Positions 36,260 through 47,394 of a stretch of DNA of 64,000 bases are shown here, one piece after another (within the stretch, counting starts at the first letter, position 1; the number at the start of each line of letters is the position of its first letter). The notes below the pieces were generated by a model that worked only from the letters and a program-made list of their open reading frames with translations, did no database searches and was not told where the DNA came from. The stretch is from NCBI GenBank assembly GCA_004123355.1, contig SCHM01000001.1, positions 1,542,001 to 1,606,000 on the forward strand, written 5' to 3'. Source of the stretch: Amphirosellinia nigrospora (Eukaryota; Ascomycota; Sordariomycetes; Xylariales; Xylariaceae). Position numbers and translations under genes: made by a program.

Positions 36260-39200
36260 CTATACAATAGAGTTATCAGCCGAAACCTGGAATACTATAA
36301 CGTCCTTCGAGTTGCATACAATCGCAATAGTCGTGCTTGAAATAGCGCATTGAGGCAGTTCGGTAAAAGGTCTCCATGGTCGGTACTCGGTGGCAGCCAC
36401 ATAACATTCAGACCATTCCATGTGATCCATTCCAAACTTCCGTCGATCCCAAGTCCTTCAAAGCAGTCATCGCCCAGAAACCCGCCCAGACGCTTGCCTG
36501 TTTCAAATGTCAACTTATTTGACTCGGTGTAGTGATATGAGTAAGAGGATCAAGATTGATGTTCCCGATCGTCGTACGGAGGCTTGCGTCAGAATTAAAC
36601 GCTACAGTAATTTTTCGCCTCGGTTTATACAAACAGTGCCGTTTTCCTGTGGCTATGTTCCAGACATCAACAGTCCCTAGGAATGAGGCTGATGCAAGCC
36701 AGTTGCTGCTAGGTGATATGAAGACTGTGTATATTCTATCGTGGCCAGCGCTTCCAAACCGATATGCCCAGGTACATAATGTCACGTCATATATTCCAAT
36801 CTGCCCATTCCCAAGCCCTACCGCAAGCCAGCGACAATCAGGCGATATAACCAGTGAGCTAATATGCGCCTCAGTTAGATACCCCTTGAGCGTGGTTTTG
36901 ATAGTTCCTGTTACCGTGTCCCATATCGTTAAAGCATAACTATCTTCCGATGCCGACACAAGCTAGGTACTGTCAGGGGCTATAGCGACATATCTTTCCA
37001 GTCTAGAGGATTCCAACCCGACACGAGCATCAAGAGTCAGCCTGAAGGTATTTTGTGTTACATCCCAGATCCTAATGTCCCCTGTCCGAAATACTAAGGC
37101 CAGCCAACGATTGTCAGGCGAAATAGTAATACAGATAATGGGCTCGTGGATTTGAAGTGTTTGTATGTAAGCGCCTGTTGGTATGTCCCAGATTGCGAGG
37201 GTCGTGATGTCATCGATGTCATCTTGTCCTAACGCAAGCCAGCAGCTATCGGGCGATATAGCGATGCAAATAACCGGTTCGCTGTGACTTTCAAGCGTCT
37301 GTATGCAGGCTCTTATTGTCGCACCCCAGATCTTAATAGAATGATCATCCGAGCCCGATGCAATCCAGCGACCATCAGGTGACACAGCCACGCAATTAAC
37401 CAGTTTGCTGTAACCTTCAAGCGTCTGTGTGCAGGCTCCTATCGCCACATCCCAGATCTTAATAGAATGATCATCCGAGCCCGATGCAATCCAGTAGCCA
37501 CAAGGCGATATAGCTATGCATCCAATCGAGTCCCTGTGACCTTCAAGTGTCTGTATACAAGCTCCGTCGCCACATCCCAGATTTTAATAGTATGATCCCA
37601 CGAGCCCGACGTAATCCAGTAGCCACAAGGCGATATAGCTATGGAACTAACCAAGCCGCTGTGACCTTCAAGCGTCTGTGTGCAGGCGTTCCAAGTGTCT
37701 GGCATAGACGGGGGTTTGACAATCCAAGCCAACATCTCCTTCTGAAACTCCTGACGGATCACGCTTTTCTGCGGAGCGAATCATATGCCAGAGCAGTATA
37801 GTTGCAATGGGTGCAGAGCTATAACCTGGATACAGTTTCGTATGAATCGATCGGCGTCATGGAGAAAGCTGTCGATATATGTTCCGCGCTGAATAGATTA
37901 GTACGTATTGACATTTTATGTATTTATCTCCTTACCTGGCAACGGTCTCGTAGGCTTTGTAGTATACTAAAGATACTATGTCTACTTCGTAAAAGACATA
38001 ACGCTTCAAGCCAATGAAGGAAGTGCATCTTTAGGAATGCAGAGAATTGATCATCATCTTGTACACATGTACCACTGGATTCTACATGATGAACCCAGTA
38101 TCTACAAGTATACTGGACCTCAGAGGGAAGGCATTTATCTATAGTTTGACGATCGACTTGTGACAGAGATATTCCTGGGGTACGGAGGTTACAAATATCT
38201 TTCTTAAGGATTCCATCCGTAGACAATAGTTGAATACACCGGGTTGCGAGCCTCTTGTGGGTTAATCGTTCATCGATCCAGAACTTGTGTGTATCCTGCC
38301 TCGATGGGTCCAATAGGAAATCACGAAAAGACAGATGGAAAGTCCGGATGGGACCATCCGACGTAGACGGAACAGCAAGTACCGAATGGAACAGTTTAAG
38401 CTGATCCTGTATCGTAGGTAGAGAGATTTGTAGAATTCCAGACAGAGCCCGAGCAGAGAGAGGCTCGGCAAGAAGTACGATGGTGCCAACGATATTTCGG
38501 AATCCTTCAAGTAGGCGTTGCTTATCTACTTCAGTTTGTTCGGATACAAGCTGGTTTAGGATCGGTAAATACGTGCTTTTAAGCTGGTCTGAGGTATGGC
38601 TTGTTGCGTGGTAGTCGAGAAGCTTTTGTAACTGATCTTCTGGATTGAATCTAGCAGGCTCCAGGAATCGACACATCGTGGTGGCTATGATGAAGAGTGG
38701 GTAGGCCCTACGTACGAGAGTATCGATATGCTGACTGGGCCAATCCAGCGGGAGTTGTACATCCTCGAAACTGATAGAATTATACTCTTCGTGGATCCTT
38801 GTTAGTTCTATTTGAAAGAAAACATGAAGATCGTGTGTAACAATGTCCCGCGGCATGTCGTGAAGAACTAGATCCTGGTAGCCGCCTTGGGCTCTTCGAA
38901 AGCCTAAACGAATGGGCAGTTCTGGCCGACTCGTCAAAAGCGTCCTGAAACGTACGTGTGGCATCGCTTTTATCTGGGATAAGAGATGGATGATGGTCTT
39001 AATGTCAATATCTTTGTCACACTCGTCAAGAGCATCAATAACAATGACAAGAGTATGCAAGCCGGTTACATGAGTGAGGGGATTGAAAATTAGGTGTTTA
39101 AATTGCTCTGGTAACGCCTTGGTACAGATATCAGGGTCGTTGTCTAAAGCCGTCTGTATCTGCTGTGCAACGCGAGGTATTTTGGCTGCGAGCTGTGCTG

Positions 39201-40285
39201 CGAGAGTGGTGAATAGGCGGCCAGCGTGTCCTCGCTCAGCCTCACCTCTCTTGAAGAAGAAGTTCGCGCCAAGAGGCTACGTTTACGGAAACGTTTAGCA
39301 ATGGTGCGGGAGATTGTAGATTTCCCGGTGCCAGCGATACTGTTCAGCCAAAATACAGCTTTTCCATTGGGGTCCACTGCCCAGCGTGCTATCTCGCGGA
39401 GAAGGTCAACCCGGGTCTCGGGATAGCAGTAGCGTGCGTTGTGCTCCTCTGCGCGAGAATCGAACGTCGCACCTTCTGCGACTGGTATCGATGGCAGCTT
39501 AGTAGCCTGGCTGACCTCCCTACGTAGTCGCTGAGATGCGTTTGCGTACCCTTCGCCGTATATCAGTGGAATATAGACGGAGAATATACCCAACATTGCG
39601 TAGGCCTTGTCTTCTTCGACAGTTGTCTCGCGATGCTCCATCCAGGAAAACCTGTCCGACACGCTAAAATCGGACAGGGGGCAGTTTCGTAACGCCTCGA
39701 CGGGGATATGTATTACATCCCAAATGACCCCTTCGAGGGATCTCTTGCTTCCAAGGAGCGTATGCTCTCTTGAGAAGAACTCGACCGATGTTGGTGCCAG
39801 AAGTTCCTGGAGCGTCCACCCGCGAGTAAACCAAAGGCTCTTTCGAAATGCAGAATGCCATTGCGGCTCTGTTCGGACTGTGGTGTCCATAGGCTTCCGC
39901 CTCTTCGCAGGCGGCTCTTCCAAAGACCCTGTGGACTGGGATACGGGATGAGAAACATCATCCAGGTAGACATAGCACCGCTCTGCATTCTGGTACCAAC
40001 GGAACATGCTTGTATAGCCGTTTGCAGCTCCACGGCGTTTTTCTTATCGATGCAGCAAGTATCGACCCAAAAATGGCTTAATCCATCACGCTGGGCTTGC
40101 TCGCCACAGAAGCGAATCTTGTCATATCCATGTTTGCTCAAACCGGTCCCATCGTCCAGTTCTTGAAAGGTAACCTCGTCGGGGCCCCATCTGTGGGAGA
40201 GGATCGCATATTGGGGGATGTTGGAGTGAAGGTCTGCGGTCAAGCAAACTGCGCCGGTGGCATGGTCACGATGCAGTAGACGCAT
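36260..40285 (-). CDS. HET-NACHT-WD40 NLR-like protein (HNWD type)
   Basis: Tripartite STAND protein of the HNWD group, which includes Podospora het-e/het-d incompatibility genes (family knowledge). N-terminal HET domain from the ATG at 40285: YAILSHRWG, FWVDTCCIDK, CYVYLDDVS and FTRGWTLQELLAPTSVEFFS. NACHT: P-loop SIAGTGKSTISR, ANFFFKRGE and Walker B LVIVIDALDECD. One 47-bp intron at 37889-37935 precedes eight WD40 units; the first four contain HSIKIWD-like cores and are near-identical DNA repeats. The end has WLPPEYRP. Five one-base deletions are inferred (about 40010, 39266, 37562, 36528 and 36390); with them the length is 3984 bases, 1327 residues. Two in-frame stops remain: TGA at 37781-37783 and TAG at 36963-36965. 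It may be a broken allele or carry base errors. Confidence 0.85.
37240..37710. repeat. Tandem 126-bp WD40-encoding repeat
   Basis: The block TCAAGCGTCTG recurs at 37291, 37417, 37543 (as TCAAGTGTCTG) and 37668, giving periods of 126, 126 and 125 bases. Each unit encodes one 42-residue WD40 blade. The units are close to identical, for example AGAATGATCATCCGAGCCCG is shared by two neighbours. The 125-bp unit holds the frame break: GCTCCG-TCGCC against GCTCCTATCGCC. Confidence 0.9.
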
Positions 40286-40802
40286 AATGACATCTGTCGA
40301 TTGCACAATGCGGACGACGGATAGGACGGCGATCGCCAAATTTCGTCGATCAAAAACGCGGAAATGCGGAAGCCTGAAGCCCTCTCGCGGGGTTAGACCA
40401 TGGGATAAGACACCAAAGCAGTTTCAGCCTTACTGACGAATCTCCGAGTCCTTATCCGCCCAATCATGCCTCTCCGCCACAGCTGAGGCAGCCCCTCGCG
40501 GACAGCGAGAAGCAGATCAGCTTCGCGAGCCAATCACATTCAGTTGTTCCGAGCTGAACCGATAGAATGCAATTATGCGGCACGGGCAAAGAACAGAGTA
40601 CTAAGGTATAAGCTCACGGTCTGGGAAGATCTGTGGTCGACTAATTAGCTTGGAGCAGTAAAAACTACAAAAGCAGCTATATGAATAGCCACTTTGTCAC
40701 ACGGACTAGCCACAGGACCTAGCCATACAGAGTCTTGGGAAGTCCTGAAGGCCGATTTCATTTTGTAGGCTGAGACATAAGCAAGAATACCCTCAGCCCC
40801 TC

Positions 40803-41270
40803 TCGCTCTCGAGGAGTAATACTTTCGGAGACCTCAGGGGAGGCAAAGGTCCCAGAAATTCGTCTTCGAATTGAGGGCATAGGCGAGGTTATATTGAAGT
40901 CCGAATTAGGAAACCAGAGCCCCTAGAGACCCCAAAGAGATTAGTAGCTGAATCGAACTCCAATTTCCAAGCACTTGAGCACAAGCCCTCGTCACACATT
41001 CGGACATCATCATGCGGCGGCTGATGCGAATTTGGATCAAAGGCATCGCGATATATTGCTGCAACACGTGCAGGCATCGTTATCTTGTATAAATGTAATG
41101 CGTAGCCAGACTGACTCGAAAAGGACGGCGGCCTGGCAACCATTTTCGAGCTGCTTTCTAAAGAACGTCCACTTCTCGTTACCTAATCCTATAGCATAGG
41201 CGTAGCACCAACATGAGGCTATAGCTATTATTGCTTTGAATTGGTCAATAGGGTATAACGGTAGCAATCG
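40803..41270 (-). repeat. Dispersed coding-like repeat, copy B (longer)
   Basis: The 40803-40995 part matches copy A at 20991-21185 in inverted orientation. The minus-strand translation is longer here: NEKWTFFRKQLENGC, then after one frame change YRDAFDPNSHQPPHDD, CDEGLCSSAWKLEFDSATNL and FGVSRGSGFLIR, then a stop. I do not recognise the family. No ATG opens the frame and no terminal repeats are seen, so this is probably the relic of a multi-copy gene. Confidence 0.6.
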
Positions 41271-42760
41271 CGTAAGAAGATGTTTCGGTTAATCTTTGGG
41301 AATGATCAAGAGACGTCTTAGACCGAGGCCAAGCCCTGTTGTCACCAATACTTCTTTTTCAAATGTTTGCTTGGCCTATTTATACCGGCTGGGCTTTATA
41401 CAATCTTAAACCTTCCCCTATAAGCTCTTTCTACCCCAGCGTTGAAAATTAGTAATTCTACAAAAGTTCCCTAAGCGATCCTCACTTGTTTGTTCTTATG
41501 TAGTTTTATATCGTAGTTACGGCTATATTCTAACTATAAATGTACCTCATAGTCTTATGAGCAACACAAGGGTAAATCCGTGTAATTTGCGACCCTGACT
41601 ACAAGGCAACTATAAGGCAACTTCCCGGTAGTCGCCGATCGAAGGAAGCCTGCACTGCAATTTTAGCCCTCTCCAAGGGGATGAACTCTACTTCTCGATT
41701 GGCCATTCACCAAAGCTATCTGCACTTCGCCCGCCAAGTGGCATCTTGTTTTAGCAGCACTGGCAAGGCACATTTCAAGGCGTTTTCTATCGTAATAGCA
41801 GCGGAATTAATACAACCCTACCAATATCATGGATCTGTAATCCTTCCCCAACCCCCTCCCGCCATCTGGGCTACCAGTACATACACCGAAAACACGCCTG
41901 CCCGTCGTAGCTCTGTAGTTCACATATCGAATGAATAAAACTTGAGGCTCAACTACCTAGGTATCACTTGTCATACTAGGTGATATTTTTATTATCGCCA
42001 CTAAAAAAAAACACTACAACCCCAGATATAAATCCCTACGGAATGCTTAGAGCCACAGCATCATCAAGCTCCTTAGGTACCACGCCCCTTACTTTTGAGG
42101 ATAAGGAGCACAATGCTGGAACTCGATCTCGTAGGCTGATGATAGTGTATCCATGCATATACACCGGCCTAGATAGTGTCAAGGTTGGACAAATGTAAGA
42201 TGAACAAAGGGGTTGATGCGAAGGTGACCGTCTGGTCGCAGTATCAGTAGGTCTTTTGACTGCGCGTGCTACACCGTGGTTGCTACCTAAGACGGAATGC
42301 GCCGGCCCTGGCAGCTCGAAAGCAGGAATACTACATAGATAGCCCAGGATACGTCAAGGCAACCTAAAAAAGAGGGGGGAATACTATAAGCAGATGCTGA
42401 TATAAGCGGTAGAAATAGACCAGCATCACTCGAAATATCTCAAGAACGAGAGAAGGATGATGATAAATCTATACACTAGTACAAGGGCGTGGGGTCAACC
42501 TATGGAAACATCCGCACGCCATGACGGCCGAGGCGGTGACTGGTTATCGCGACTCTCTGCTCCTTACGCTCCGGAGAACCCAGGTGTGTCGTCTAGCGGT
42601 TATCGGCAAATCGACCTCGTACACACATGATGGCACTTTCGGGATGTAATACCAGATCACTATCGTAAGGTCCCTTTCCCTAGTCTGAGCACGGGTGGGT
42701 TTAATAGGTACGTATACGAGTGGTATAGTGTGTTTTAATGTACAAGATGGGTGTGAGTAT
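41271..42760. other. Intergenic stretch
   Basis: No gene recognised between the repeat relic and the acyl carrier protein gene. It is AT-rich at 41400-41560. Confidence 0.5.
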
Positions 42761-43632
42761 TTAGTTGGCATCGGGTTGGCTGACGATGTAGTCTACAGCC
42801 TGGTTCACTGTCGAGATAGTTGGGTTAGTGAGACGACCATGAGGCCCGCACTATAATTAGTATGGTGGGGTGTATATTCACATACCACTGTGAATGCTAT
42901 CGGCCTCCTTCTCGGGCATCTCGATGCTGAACTCCTATTTAGTGTTAGCGATTGAATAAATGGTCAGACCACGCTACGACAGAGCCCCGAGGAACCCATT
43001 CCACCCCGACTACCGTGGTGGCTGGCACCTTACCTCTTCTATCGCCATAACAACCTCTACTATGTCCAAGCTGTCAAGACCGAGGTCATTGGCGAAGTGT
43101 GCAGTTGGCTTAATCTGCTCTGTGTCAATAAAAACCACACAACCAATCGCACGAAGACGACATCGCGCCGCTAGGGAAGCCGTACGTTGCTAGGATCGTT
43201 GACCTGCAAAATAGAAAGTCAGCGTCCGCTTCTCCTCACAACGACGCCGAGTTGCGCCTCATTCCGCATATGCGCTGACGAATCCACTTCTTTGGCTGAG
43301 CACCGTTGTCCCGTCCTGATATCTGAATGCGGCCATCGTACGGCACAATATCCGCCTTAACCCACTGCCCCCGGGATCCGAGACTGGTACATAAAGGCAG
43401 GTCGGCTCACCTTATCGAAGCCGCTCAAAATACCCATGATGCGGCCCTCGACCTCCTCCTTCTTCAGGCCACTGGAAGCAGAGTACATCCGTACAGCGGG
43501 GACGGCGAGAACTCTCGATGCAGGGGCGACGGCAGCTGCTCTGGGGAAAGCGAAGGCGGACCGAGTGGCCATGGGTCGCGCAACCGCACGGGAAGCCGTC
43601 ATGGCGGATCGGAGGACAGCAGCTCGGAACAT
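42761..43632 (-). CDS. ACP1: Mitochondrial acyl carrier protein
   Basis: Carries acyl intermediates of mitochondrial fatty-acid/lipoate synthesis and is also a complex I subunit (NDUFAB1). Five exons: 43632-43411, 43203-43186, 43117-43034, 42934-42886 and 42807-42761; introns of 207, 68, 99 and 78 bp. Total 420 bases, 139 residues, with no frame error. The first 50 residues are a basic, Ala/Arg-rich presequence ([20 protein letters not shown]). The carrier domain has the phosphopantetheine serine in [20 protein letters not shown], and the classic end [20 protein letters not shown]. An 18-base microexon (VNDPSN) is notable. The neighbouring gene on the same strand is another complex I subunit. 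Confidence 0.93.
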
Positions 43633-44142
43633 TTCGACGGTAGTTGGTGCTCAATTGAGTGAAATGAGGTGGCGAGGAAAAGGTGTGTGTATGCGTAGAT
43701 GGGCGTAGGCGTTGGCGTCGCTGATGGTTGCGGTTGAGAGAGGGTGGGCTATCAAAGATAAGACTCAAAAGCCAGCTCTTCCAATGATGGACGCTGGAGA
43801 GGTCATGATAAATTTCTCGTCCCAGCGGTATCCGAGCTTAGGCCGGCCGAGCTACGCCGCTAGCGGTCTTTTGGGGAGCGCGGGGGGTAGCTGCACGTGA
43901 CTTTAGTGACTTGTACAGCACTACTTGCTTGAATACAGTGCCAAGCCTTTATAAGGTACCTACACCAAGTACCTTATGAACCTATCATGAAAGAAACTAA
44001 CCAAACAACTCCTACATAAAAAGAATAGAGAGCAGTCATAAGCGCCACATATGAAACGAAACTTGCTTCGAGGGTTTCTATGTTATATATGTACAGGACA
44101 GCGCAATTCTCTCTGCCACTACTCTGCCTCGCAACATCTGTT
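43633..44142. other. Intergenic stretch
   Basis: Promoter of the acyl carrier protein gene and 3' flank of the complex I gene. No gene seen. Confidence 0.5.
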
Positions 44143-45112
44143 TTATCTATAGGGAGCATCTGCTCTAATATTGGCAGCTAATTCGGGTTCCCACTTGTCA
44201 CCGTTGGCCAGGAGTTTTTCCTTATTGTATAGTAGCTCCTCACGCGTCTCTGTCGCATACTCGGCATTGGGTGATTCCACAATAGCGTCGACAGGACATG
44301 ACTCCTGGCAGAAGCCGCAATAGATGCATTTGGTCATGTCGATGTCGTACCGGGTCGTCCTCCTCGAGCCATCCGCTCGCTCCTCGGCCTCGATTGTGAT
44401 AGCTTGCGCCGGGCAGATCTATAAGATGCGTTAATTCCCTTAACCGTAGTGTATGATCGTGGCAATGTCATAGTCGGATGGGTATAGTTTTGTAGGACAT
44501 GGCAAGGGATTGACCTACGGCTTCACATAGCTTGCAGGCGATGCAGCGCTCCTCACCCGAGGGTATCGTCGCAATGCATGTTCACCCCGGAACCGAGGAG
44601 AGATGGGACCCTATGAACCACTCGTATTAGCCGCCATTAGCCCTTTCGTGCCTCGTTCGTGCTTCGTCTCTTTGGCTTTCTCGTCGCTTCGCCTCGTGTT
44701 GCTACCCTCTCTCCCAATATCCATCATCGCCGGGTATGGTACCAACCTTTTCAAAAGGATAATAGATGGTGTATCTGGATACATGAAACATATTAGTATA
44801 TGGGTTCTCCTGACCTCTCTTCGACGGACGGTGGACTCACGGGGGTCGGAAGTACTGCTCCATCGCGACATACATGCCGCGGAACATCTCGGTCATCAGG
44901 AAAAATCGACCGGTACGGTCGAGGGTGGTCTCGGTCTCTTCATCCCATCGCTTTGACTTGGGCAGTCGGAAGCCCGACGGCGGGGGGCCGGAGGGTGTGG
45001 CATAGGTGCGTTGCGCGACTATTCTGACCATGTTGGCGGCGGGCAGAGGTTGCCGGCGCACAAGCTGGCGGGACAGCATGGCGGCAGTGGTCGATGTGGT
45101 GAGCCCTTGCAT
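44143..45112 (-). CDS. NDUFS8: Complex I 23-kDa (TYKY) iron-sulfur subunit
   Basis: Matrix-arm subunit of NADH:ubiquinone oxidoreductase holding two [4Fe-4S] clusters on the route to ubiquinone. Four exons: 45112-44841, 44774-44747, 44610-44519 and 44418-44143; introns of 66, 136 and 100 bp. Both ferredoxin motifs are present: [20 protein letters not shown], split by intron 3, and [19 protein letters not shown]. The N-terminus is a mitochondrial presequence ([20 protein letters not shown]). The end [17 protein letters not shown] is typical. One base is missing near 44560 (RRYPSGEER); with it the length is 669 bases, 222 residues. A downstream ATG at 45079 is an alternative start, and an upstream extension cannot be excluded. 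Confidence 0.92.
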
Positions 45113-45974
45113 GATGGGGTGCAATTGGGCGACGGGATCAGATGGCGGATGGAGGGGAGAGGGTCGACGGCCGAGCTCAATGGCTGGTAGGAGAGGCGAG
45201 CAGTGGTCAGAGCTAGCTTTGAGGTCATGGCCGAGTTTGGGGTTTTTTGGTGGAGTCCAGCGCTGTCCATTACAAAAGCGAAGCCGTGATTGGTCGACGA
45301 CTCAAGTGCAGGACAACCCGCTACTGAACGCCGTGCCAAGCCATTCTGTTGACTCCTGCCGCAGTCCATCTCCGGTCCAATATCCGCTACCTAACTGCCT
45401 GAAGCTTGAAATAATACCTCAATAATAAAAGGATCCGACATTGACCAAGAAGTGTAGATCCGATAAGCTAAAGATTGTATATTGTGAAAAGTTCGTTTGT
45501 TGTTCCCATATCTAGGTGTGATTTAAACTCCATCATTTCCATCCAATATCAGTCTACAACTCTACTGTTGCTACAAGCCCACACATCTACATTGCGATAT
45601 CACACACAATCATTCTATCTCAAGTAATTTATTCTTCAGATTTTATGTAGAACACGTAGACCTAGTACTAGTCTCCTTCAAAGCTACGTTTTGTTTGCTA
45701 AGCCTAAGCCAGACTCAGGAGAAATTAACGCCGATACGAAATACATGGAGCATGATAATGACGATGATGATGCTTGTTCCTAATAATACAGTTTGTATGA
45801 ATTCTTTTGGGAATGGCTGATAATCGTACCCCGTCCCTGAACGCCGAATCCATCACCTTGAAGTCATTACCCTCCAGCCTTAAGTCCATTATGAATATCA
45901 TTCCCATTCCGCAATCTTCACGCGAACTTCCTTTTAATCGTCCTCATAAACCCCATCCACCACATCCCTCGGCC
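45113..45974. other. Intergenic stretch
   Basis: Promoter of the complex I gene and 3' flank of the isoaspartyl methyltransferase gene. A frame upstream of 45112 reads serine-rich peptide but has no support as coding. Confidence 0.45.
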
Positions 45975-46801
45975 CTACGTCTTAGGCGCATCCGTCAAGG
46001 GCACATACCGTACCCCAAACAACCTCTTCTTCTCGATCTTGCCCTGCTCATCCTTATCCACGACCCAAATATACTGCTCTGAGCGGCGCTCCTCATTTTC
46101 CACGGGGATAAACATCCTCCCGGGCCTCCGCAGCTGCGCCACGAGCTCGGCATGTAGCTCCACGGCCGCGGCGCCGACGTGGATGGCGTCCCAGCCCTGC
46201 GCGTCGTCCTCGTCCGCCGCACCACCGACCACCTTGCTCCCCTCCTCCTGATCCTCGCCCGCGCTCTCTCTTGCCGTGTTCCCGGACCCGCTCGAGGACG
46301 CCAGCGCCTCCGGCTCGACCCACCCCTTGCGCCCGTCGCCGACGCGGAACCGCACGCGCCCGACGCCAGCAGCGCCCTACCCCCGGGGCTCTTGCTCATG
46401 TTGGCCTCGCCGAGCGCCCGCAGCGCCTCGATGTGCTCGACGCCCACGACGACGGCGTCCTCGTCGCCCGCGAGCTCGGCGAGCACGTGCGTGAGGTACC
46501 CGCTGCCGCTGCCGATATCCAGCACGCGCCGCGGCCGCGCACGCGACCCGGACCCGGACCCGGATGGTGGTTGAACGTACGGCAGCAGCGTCTCGGCCGC
46601 GTTGGCGTGCATGTGCGGCGCGCTGATGGTCGCGCGGTGGCCGATGGCCTGCGGGCTATCTTCGTAGGGGGAGGCCGGCGCGTAGTGCGCGCGGTCCACG
46701 GCCAGAAACGCCGATTTGACGGCGGCGCTGGTTATCATCTTGTTCTTGGCCAGCTGCTCCACCATCGACTTATTACTGGTTCCTGAGCTTCGCCACGCCA
46801 T
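45975..46801 (-). CDS. PCMT: Protein-L-isoaspartate O-methyltransferase
   Basis: Repairs isoaspartyl damage in aged proteins by SAM-dependent methylation. Motifs: [20 protein letters not shown] at the start, [29 protein letters not shown], the SAM motif [18 protein letters not shown], then [10 protein letters not shown] and [12 protein letters not shown]. Start is set at the ATG at 46801, as in other family members. An in-frame ATG at 46873 would add 24 residues (MRLNYNSIISTSIAASLSSE), which could be an organelle-targeting extension. One base is missing near 46353, in GCGCG; with it the length is 828 bases, 275 residues. Very GC-rich compared with flanking DNA. No intron. Confidence 0.9.
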
Positions 46802-46873
46802 TCCGAGCGGTCGTTCTGATGAGAGACTGGCGGCAATAGAGGTTGAAATAATGCTGTTATAATTGAGGCGCAT

Positions 46874-47394
46874 TTGATATTGAGAATTGTTTGATGCGTT
46901 CCTGCTTGGTACCTAAGGTATTGTGGTACCGGTGGCAATTAATACAATTCTGTTGATATAGGGTAAGATGCGGGGATGAGGGGATCTGGGGTAACTTGTG
47001 GTGAGTTAAAAAGGCAATTTCGGTGACTACGTATTTATTGGGTGATTTGATAAGATAAGGTACGAATTCGACGTAATTTGAGAGAATTCGAAGAAAAAGG
47101 TAGTTACGCAGCATGAATGGTGGGGTTCAATTTGTATAAAGAAGCTTCAAGTATGATTTCGTCATAGGTACCTCATATCATAAGTAAGGTAGGTGATGGT
47201 TGATGTCTCTTCCCTCTAGATGATGCCCAGTACTGATGTTCATGTCTAAGTTTATACCCGGCCCTGAATTCGTTTTATAATTCCAGCCAGGTATTGCACA
47301 GACAAAACCCTGAATTGAATATACAGCCTCTAACTATGCCTTTTCTAATTGCTCTCAACATTATTAAAAACATGAACAGAGACAAGTCATCTCG
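46874..47394. other. Intergenic stretch
   Basis: Promoter of the isoaspartyl methyltransferase gene and 3' flank of the next minus-strand gene. AT-rich; nothing else seen. Confidence 0.5.

Noticed and set aside
37240-37710. Regular repeat that might suggest a CRISPR-like array
   Set aside because: The 126-bp period is in frame, encodes WD40 blades and has no spacers; the genome is eukaryotic.
45019-45369. Serine-rich upstream frame as extra N-terminus of the complex I subunit
   Set aside because: It would need a further frame correction, and the ATG at 45112 already gives a good presequence and the usual length.
46039-46786. Long plus-strand open frames antisense to the isoaspartyl methyltransferase
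   Set aside because: High GC content leaves several frames open; the minus strand carries the conserved motifs.
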